Source of the DNA: CAVTWH01 sp963738365
Lineage (GTDB): Bacteria > Actinomycetota > Actinomycetes > Mycobacteriales > Micromonosporaceae
Assembly (NCBI GenBank): GCA_963738365.1
Contig: CAVTWH010000010.1
Location: 496,001-560,000, forward strand
Direction of reading: 5' to 3'
Length of the DNA: 64,000 bases
Positions 59,799 to 64,000 of this stretch are shown here, piece after piece. Positions within the stretch are counted from its first letter, which is position 1, and every line of letters begins with the position of its first letter. Both the position numbers and the translations under genes were made by a program. The notes beneath the pieces are model-generated. The model did no database searches. It saw nothing but the letters and a program-made list of their open reading frames with translations, and was not told the DNA's origin.

Positions 59799-60535
59799 TC
59801 CAGCTGGTCGGGCGGGAGCGGGAAGGTGTCGTCGTCGCCGTAGGGCGAGCCGGCGCCGGCCAGGCCGGAGGAGACCTCCCGGACGGCCAGCCGGCCGTCC
59901 GGCTCCAGCGCCGGGCCCTGCGGCGGGTGCTGGTCGCGGTGCCAGGTGACGCCGTCCGGCACGGTACCGGGCGGCAGCGTCGCCGGGGGGCGGACCGGAG
60001 CGGCGGTCAGCGCGGCCACCTCGGCGGCCGGGTCGCGGACCGGCTCCAGCGGGTCCGGCCGGTGCACACCACCGATGCCGGACTGCTCGCCGGCGATCTT
60101 CTCCTGCAGCCGCAGGATGCCGTGCAGCAGTGCCTCCGGGCGCGGCGGGCAGCCGGGGACGTAGACGTCCACCGGGATCAGCTGGTCCACGCCCTTGGTC
60201 ACCGAGTAGGAGTCCCAGTAGGGGCCGCCGCAGTTGGAGCAGGCACCGAAGGAGATGACGTACTTGGGCTCCGGCATCTGGTCGTAGAGGCGCTTGATGG
60301 CCGGCGCCATCTTGTCGGTGACGGTACCGCTGACCACCATCAGGTCAGCCTGGCGCGGCCCGTGCGCGAACGGGATCACGCCGAGCCGGATGAAGTCGTG
60401 CCGCCCCATCGAGGTGGCGATGAACTCGATCGCGCAGCAGGCCAGGCCGAAGTTGAAGACCCACAGCGAGTACCGCCGACCCCAGTTGAGGACGAACCGG
60501 ATCGGGTCACCGAGGATCCCGGGTACCTCCGCCAT
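59765..60535 (-). CDS. nuoB: NADH-quinone oxidoreductase subunit B-like protein (orphan)
   Basis: 256 residues. Carries the N2 cluster cysteines: C33-C34 (FGLACCAIEF), GACSNCGGPYW and VPGCPPRPEA. The C-terminal ~90 residues are a Pro/Asp-rich extension not found in the complex I subunit. No other nuo gene adjoins, so this is a free-standing paralogue as seen in several actinobacteria; its partner is unknown. Confidence 0.92.
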   Translation of the reverse strand: MAEVPGILGDPIRFVLNWGRRYSLWVFNFGLACCAIEFIATSMGRHDFIRLGVIPFAHGPRQADLMVVSGTVTDKMAPAIKRLYDQMPEPKYVISFGACSNCGGPYWDSYSVTKGVDQLIPVDVYVPGCPPRPEALLHGILRLQEKIAGEQSGIGGVHRPDPLEPVRDPAAEVAALTAAPVRPPATLPPGTVPDGVTWHRDQHPPQGPALEPDGRLAVREVSSGLAGAGSPYGDDDTFPLPPDQLDYQHPRPEDGA

Positions 60536-60635
60536 GCCCGCAGCCTACTGCGGGCCGGGCCGCGACGGGCCAGCCGCGCACGGCGTGGCCGGTGACTGGG
60601 CCGGTCAACCGCGCGGCGTGCCCACGGCTGGGCGG

Positions 60636-61667
60636 TCAGCCGCGGGCGGCTTCGCCGGCGGGGAGCAGGGCGAACCAGCCGGCCGCCTGCTCGGCGGAGA
60701 GCTGGCCCTCCAGCCGCAGCCGGCCGGGCACGTCGGGGTAGCGCCGCACGCAGCTCCAGGTGCGCTGGTAGGGCGGCGGGTCGAGGACGATCAGCCGGCG
60801 GCCGTCGCGGACCGGGATGTCGGCGGGGCGGCCCTCGTTCCAGATCCACTGGCCGTCGGCGTCGACCAGGTTGAACGAGCCGGTGACCGTACCGGACCAG
60901 GTGTCGGGCGGGGCGTCGCTGGCGGCGGCCACCCAGGCCGGCTCGGGCGCCCGGCCAGGGACCAGGCCGGGGCTGACCAGCGCGGCGGCCAGCAGGGTGT
61001 GCAGCTGGAAGTTGTCGGCGACGCCGTCGGCGCGCAGCAGGAAACCGCGCCCGGTCTCCCGGTGCAGGACGACCAGCGGGTCGTCGTCCACGATGGCCAG
61101 CAGGCCGGTGATCCAGTGCAGCTCGGCGCTGTCCGGCCCGGCCTCGGTGAGCAGCGCGATCAACCGCTCGCGGTCCGGTACGGCGGCGCGCACCTCCGGC
61201 CGGCACAGCAGGGTCAGCACCGGCCGGTTCCAGGAGTCCAGGAAGTACCAGCCGCGCAGCAGCGGGGCGAGCGCCGGGTCGCCGACCTGCCCGCCGAGCC
61301 GCCGGGCGACCTCGTCGAGCGGACGGTCGCCGGTAGCGGGGACCGGCTCGCCGGTGTGCGCGCGCCAGGCGCTGGCGAACTGGACGAAGCCGGCCAGCAC
61401 CGTGCGGTACTGCCGGAACACCGGTCCGGCCAGCGGCGCGGCGTCCGGTGCGCCGATTTCGACCAGCGCCCCGGCCAGCGTGGCCAGCTCGGCGGCCGGG
61501 CCGCTGGGCAGCCGGTCGACCAGGGCGGCCAGCGCGGCGAGCGCCGCGTGCAGCTGCCCGGGGTCGGCGCGCTGGGCCTCCTGCCAGGCGCGACCGATGC
61601 CCCGGCCGAACTCGTCGGAGTCTTCCGACCGCGCAGCGCGTTCAAGTTCTTCGATGGATTCGAGCAC
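60636..61667 (-). CDS. Conserved hypothetical protein, 343 aa
   Basis: The N-terminal half is helical (LHAALAALAALVDRLPSGPA). The middle has LLRGWYFLDSWNRPVLTLLC, and the C-terminus has VRRYPDVPGRLRLEGQLSAE. No catalytic motif. Coding statistics are excellent and the frame is intact. Just downstream of an alkyltransferase-like gene in the same direction, which may share a transcript. Confidence 0.75.
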   Translation of the reverse strand: MLESIEELERAARSEDSDEFGRGIGRAWQEAQRADPGQLHAALAALAALVDRLPSGPAAELATLAGALVEIGAPDAAPLAGPVFRQYRTVLAGFVQFASAWRAHTGEPVPATGDRPLDEVARRLGGQVGDPALAPLLRGWYFLDSWNRPVLTLLCRPEVRAAVPDRERLIALLTEAGPDSAELHWITGLLAIVDDDPLVVLHRETGRGFLLRADGVADNFQLHTLLAAALVSPGLVPGRAPEPAWVAAASDAPPDTWSGTVTGSFNLVDADGQWIWNEGRPADIPVRDGRRLIVLDPPPYQRTWSCVRRYPDVPGRLRLEGQLSAEQAAGWFALLPAGEAARG

Positions 61668-61688
61668 GGGGAGATGCTAACGCCCGGA

Positions 61689-62012
61689 TCACGCCTCGGC
61701 GTCCGGCGGCTGCCACAGCGCCGACCGGAGGTCCACCCGATCGTTGCGCAGCGGGGTGCCCTCGGCGCGCAGCCGGCGCAGCGCCTCCCGCTCATGGCCG
61801 GGGGGCAGCCGGCCGACGGCGTTGACCACCCGGTGCCAGGGCACGCCGCCGCCGTACCGGCTCAGCACCGCGCCCACCTGGCGCGGCCCGCCGCGGCCCA
61901 GCACGCCGGCGATCGAACCGTAGGTCATCACCCGGCCGGGTGGGATCCGCTCGATCAGGTCGAGCACCGCTTCGGCGAAGTCGTCGGGGTCCAGGGCGCT
62001 GTCCGGCACCAC
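61689..62012 (-). CDS. Alkyltransferase-like protein (MGMT family lacking the active cysteine)
   Basis: 107 residues comprising the DNA-binding domain of O6-alkylguanine DNA alkyltransferases: RIPPGRVMTYGSIAGVLGRG (winged helix with arginine finger) and VPWHRVVNAVGRLP, where the usual PCHR cysteine is replaced by tryptophan. Such ATL proteins bind O6-alkylguanine and direct nucleotide-excision repair rather than repairing it themselves. Start at GTG 62012. Confidence 0.9.
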   Translation of the reverse strand: MVPDSALDPDDFAEAVLDLIERIPPGRVMTYGSIAGVLGRGGPRQVGAVLSRYGGGVPWHRVVNAVGRLPPGHEREALRRLRAEGTPLRNDRVDLRSALWQPPDAEA

Positions 62013-62063
62013 GCTATGGGATCACGCCGGTGTGCCGGCGCGCCGGACCGGCACAATGGGTGC

Positions 62064-63164
62064 GTGCGCGCCGAGGTCAGCAGTGCCAAACGGATCGTGG
62101 TGAAGGTCGGCTCGTCGTCGCTCACCACGGCGGCCGGCGGGCTGGACCGGACCCGGGTGGACGCCCTGGTCGACGCGGTCGCCGGCTGCCCGGCCGAGAT
62201 CGTGCTGGTCTCCTCGGGTGCCATCGCCGCCGGGCTGGCCCCGCTCGGGCTCGCCCGCCGACCCCGCGACCTGGCCACCCAGCAGGCCGCCGCGAGCGTC
62301 GGCCAGGGGCTGCTGATGCGGGCGTACACGGAGGCGTTCGGGCGGCACGGGCAGACCGTGGGGCAGGTGCTGCTCACCGTGGACGACGTGACCCGACGGG
62401 CGCACTACCGCAACGCGTACCGCACCCTGGCCCGGCTGCTGGACCTGCGTACCCTGCCGATCGTCAACGAGAACGACACGGTGGCCACCGAGGAGATCCG
62501 GTTCGGCGACAACGACCGGCTGGCCGCCCTGGTCGCCGCCCTGGTCAACGCCGACCTGCTGGTGCTCCTCTCCGACGTGGACGCCCTCTACACCGGCGAC
62601 CCGGCCCACCCGGGGTCCCGGCGGGTCGACCTGGTCGCCCCCGGCGACGACCTGGCCGGCGTGGCGATCGGCCGGACCGGCCGGGCCGGGGTCGGCACCG
62701 GCGGCATGCTGACCAAGGTCGAGGCGGCCCGGATCGCCACCGGCGCCGGCATCCCGGTGGTGCTCACCGCCGCCCCGCAGGCCGCCGCGGCGCTGCGCGG
62801 CGACGACGTGGGCACGCTGTTCCAGGGGGTACGCCAGCGCCCGGCGGCCCGGCTGTTCTGGCTGGCCCACGCCACCGCCCCGCGCGGCCGGCTGACCCTG
62901 GACGCCGGGGCGGTCCGCGCGGTGGTGGACCGCCGCGCCTCCCTGCTCCCGGCCGGCGTGACGGCAGTGGACGGCCGGTTCGCCGCCGGTGACCCGGTGG
63001 ACCTGGTGGACACCGAGGGCCGGGCGGTGGCCCGGGGACTGGTCAACTACGACGCCAGCGAGCTGCCCGACCTGCTCGGGCACTCCACCGCGGAGCTGGC
63101 CGCCCGGCTCGGCCCCGGGTACGAGAAGGAGATCATCCACCGCGACGACCTGGTCCTGCTGTAG
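62064..63164 (+). CDS. proB: Glutamate 5-kinase
   Basis: 366 residues from GTG 62064. Amino-acid kinase domain (KRIVVKVGSSSLTT, VLVSSGAIAAGLAPLG, PIVNENDTVATEEIRFGDND) plus a C-terminal PUA domain (GVTAVDGRFAAGDPVDLVDT). First step of proline synthesis from glutamate. proA follows 84 bp downstream in the same direction. Confidence 0.96.
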   Translation: MRAEVSSAKRIVVKVGSSSLTTAAGGLDRTRVDALVDAVAGCPAEIVLVSSGAIAAGLAPLGLARRPRDLATQQAAASVGQGLLMRAYTEAFGRHGQTVGQVLLTVDDVTRRAHYRNAYRTLARLLDLRTLPIVNENDTVATEEIRFGDNDRLAALVAALVNADLLVLLSDVDALYTGDPAHPGSRRVDLVAPGDDLAGVAIGRTGRAGVGTGGMLTKVEAARIATGAGIPVVLTAAPQAAAALRGDDVGTLFQGVRQRPAARLFWLAHATAPRGRLTLDAGAVRAVVDRRASLLPAGVTAVDGRFAAGDPVDLVDTEGRAVARGLVNYDASELPDLLGHSTAELAARLGPGYEKEIIHRDDLVLL

Positions 63165-63248
63165 CCGTTCCACCTGGCGGCAATCGCGCGTTCCAATTGG
63201 TGGCAATGGGCTGGGGCGGACCGCCGGCGGCTGGCTACGCTGGCAGGC

Positions 63249-64000
63249 ATGACTTCGGTAACCGACGCTGCCCACCGCGCCCGCGCGGCCACCGTCGAGC
63301 TGGGCTGCGCCACCCGGGCGACCAAGGACGCCGCCCTGCTGGCGATGGCCGACGCCCTGGTGGCCGCCGCCGACGAGCTGATCGCCGCCAACGCCGACGA
63401 CCTGGCGGCGGCGCGGGCCGCCGGGATGGCCCAGGCGCAGCAGGACCGGCTGGCCCTCAACCCGACCCGGATCGAGGGCATGGCCGGCGGGCTGCGGCAG
63501 ACCGCCGGGCTGCCCGACCCGGTGGGTGAGGTGGTCCGCGGCTCGACCCTGCCCAACGGGCTGGAGCTGCGCCAGTTGCGGGTGCCGTTCGGCGTCGTCG
63601 GGATCATCTACGAGGCCCGGCCGAACGTCACCGCCGACGCCGCCGGGCTGTGCCTGAAGTCCGGCAACGCCGTGCTGCTGCGCGGCTCGTCCTCGGCCGC
63701 CCGGTCGAACGCCGCGATCGTGGCGGTACTGCGCGACGCGGTCGCCGCAGCCGGCCTGCCGGCCGACGCCGTCCAGCTGCTGGACTCGTCCTCCCGGGAC
63801 TCGGTCAAGGAGCTGATGCGCGCCCGGGGCCTGGTCGACGTGCTGATCCCGCGCGGTGGCGCATCGCTGATCCGGACCGTGGTGGAGGAGTCGACGGTCC
63901 CGGTGATCGAGACCGGGGTGGGCAACTGCCACATCTACGTCGACGCCGCCGCCGACCTGGAGATGGCACTGGCCATCCTGCTCAACGCCAAGACCTCCCG
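63249..64000 (+). CDS. proA: Gamma-glutamyl phosphate reductase, partial at window end
   Basis: Starts at ATG 63249 and is open to the last base. Contains FGVVGIIYEARPNVTADAAG, LKSGNAVLLRGSSSAARSNA, LIPRGGASLI and ETGVGNCHIYVD, which includes the catalytic cysteine region. Second step of proline synthesis with the upstream proB. About the first 250 of ~415 residues are in the window. Confidence 0.96.
   Translation, partial: MTSVTDAAHRARAATVELGCATRATKDAALLAMADALVAAADELIAANADDLAAARAAGMAQAQQDRLALNPTRIEGMAGGLRQTAGLPDPVGEVVRGSTLPNGLELRQLRVPFGVVGIIYEARPNVTADAAGLCLKSGNAVLLRGSSSAARSNAAIVAVLRDAVAAAGLPADAVQLLDSSSRDSVKELMRARGLVDVLIPRGGASLIRTVVEESTVPVIETGVGNCHIYVDAAADLEMALAILLNAKTS

Noticed and set aside
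62022..63932. 636-aa open frame on the minus strand
   Set aside because: Antisense to proB and proA, both clearly identified; a product of high-GC codon usage.

Overview
The window looks like a chromosomal segment of a high-GC actinomycete, most probably of the Micromonosporaceae (Micromonospora-like). The reasons are the very high GC coding bias, the many GTG starts, ATGA/GTGA gene overlaps, apparently leaderless genes, and a set of actinobacterial families: gephyrin-like Glp with its membrane receptor GlpR, an Rv2578c-type radical SAM protein, a Ddn-like nitroreductase and a free-standing nuoB. This assignment rests on remembered family distribution, not on a search.

Region 1 (1-4.2 kb) is intact and of chromosomal character: an ECF sigma factor with its overlapping zinc-finger anti-sigma factor, then a zinc-ribbon/DUF3887-like protein, an ABC ATPase with a fused membrane domain, and an ABC permease in a tight operon.

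Region 2 (about 4.2-33.6 kb) is an accreted genomic island at a tRNA-Ala(CGC) gene. The intact tRNA is at 33606-33679. A 39-bp direct repeat that includes its 3' half recurs at 6579-6617, and each copy is preceded by a decayed tyrosine-recombinase C-terminus. A third, more degraded junction lies near 14.86-15.09 kb. Inside are small regulators; a graveyard of broken housekeeping fragments (7-10.4 kb: SIS-domain isomerase, phosphomannomutase, two aldehyde dehydrogenases); a 195-bp tandem repeat; a large PD-(D/E)XK nuclease with winged-helix-like N-terminal regions; an ADP-ribosylglycohydrolase; an IS110-family element; a divergent XRE-ImmA regulator; and a translationally coupled operon encoding an MBL-fold hydrolase (frameshifted), a fused E2-E1-JAB protein and a patatin-like phospholipase. 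Next come a PD-(D/E)XK nuclease remnant, an AbiEi-type antitoxin whose AbiEii partner is cut by an IS21-family element, and a toxin (with a premature stop)/RHH-antitoxin pair.

The E2-E1-JAB operon is the most interesting part. One polypeptide carries a ubiquitin-conjugating-like domain with its cysteine, a ThiF/E1 domain with a candidate cysteine and a complete JAMM protease motif. It is followed by a patatin phospholipase of the kind used as an effector in anti-phage systems. No CD-NTase and no separate ubiquitin-like protein is visible, so it is not an ordinary type II CBASS locus.

Region 3 (33.7-64 kb) is ordinary chromosome with essentially no broken genes: GlpR, an acetyltransferase, Glp, GalU and a GAF-GGDEF diguanylate cyclase on the minus strand; then 5-formyl-THF cyclo-ligase, an FmdB-type zinc ribbon, a Fur regulator, transporters, a RecB-like nuclease, MarC, a SpoU methyltransferase, HTTM and DCC proteins, thioredoxin, a radical SAM protein, an SDR, an EamA transporter, a HAD hydrolase, an orphan NuoB, an alkyltransferase-like protein, and proB with the start of proA, which runs off the end.
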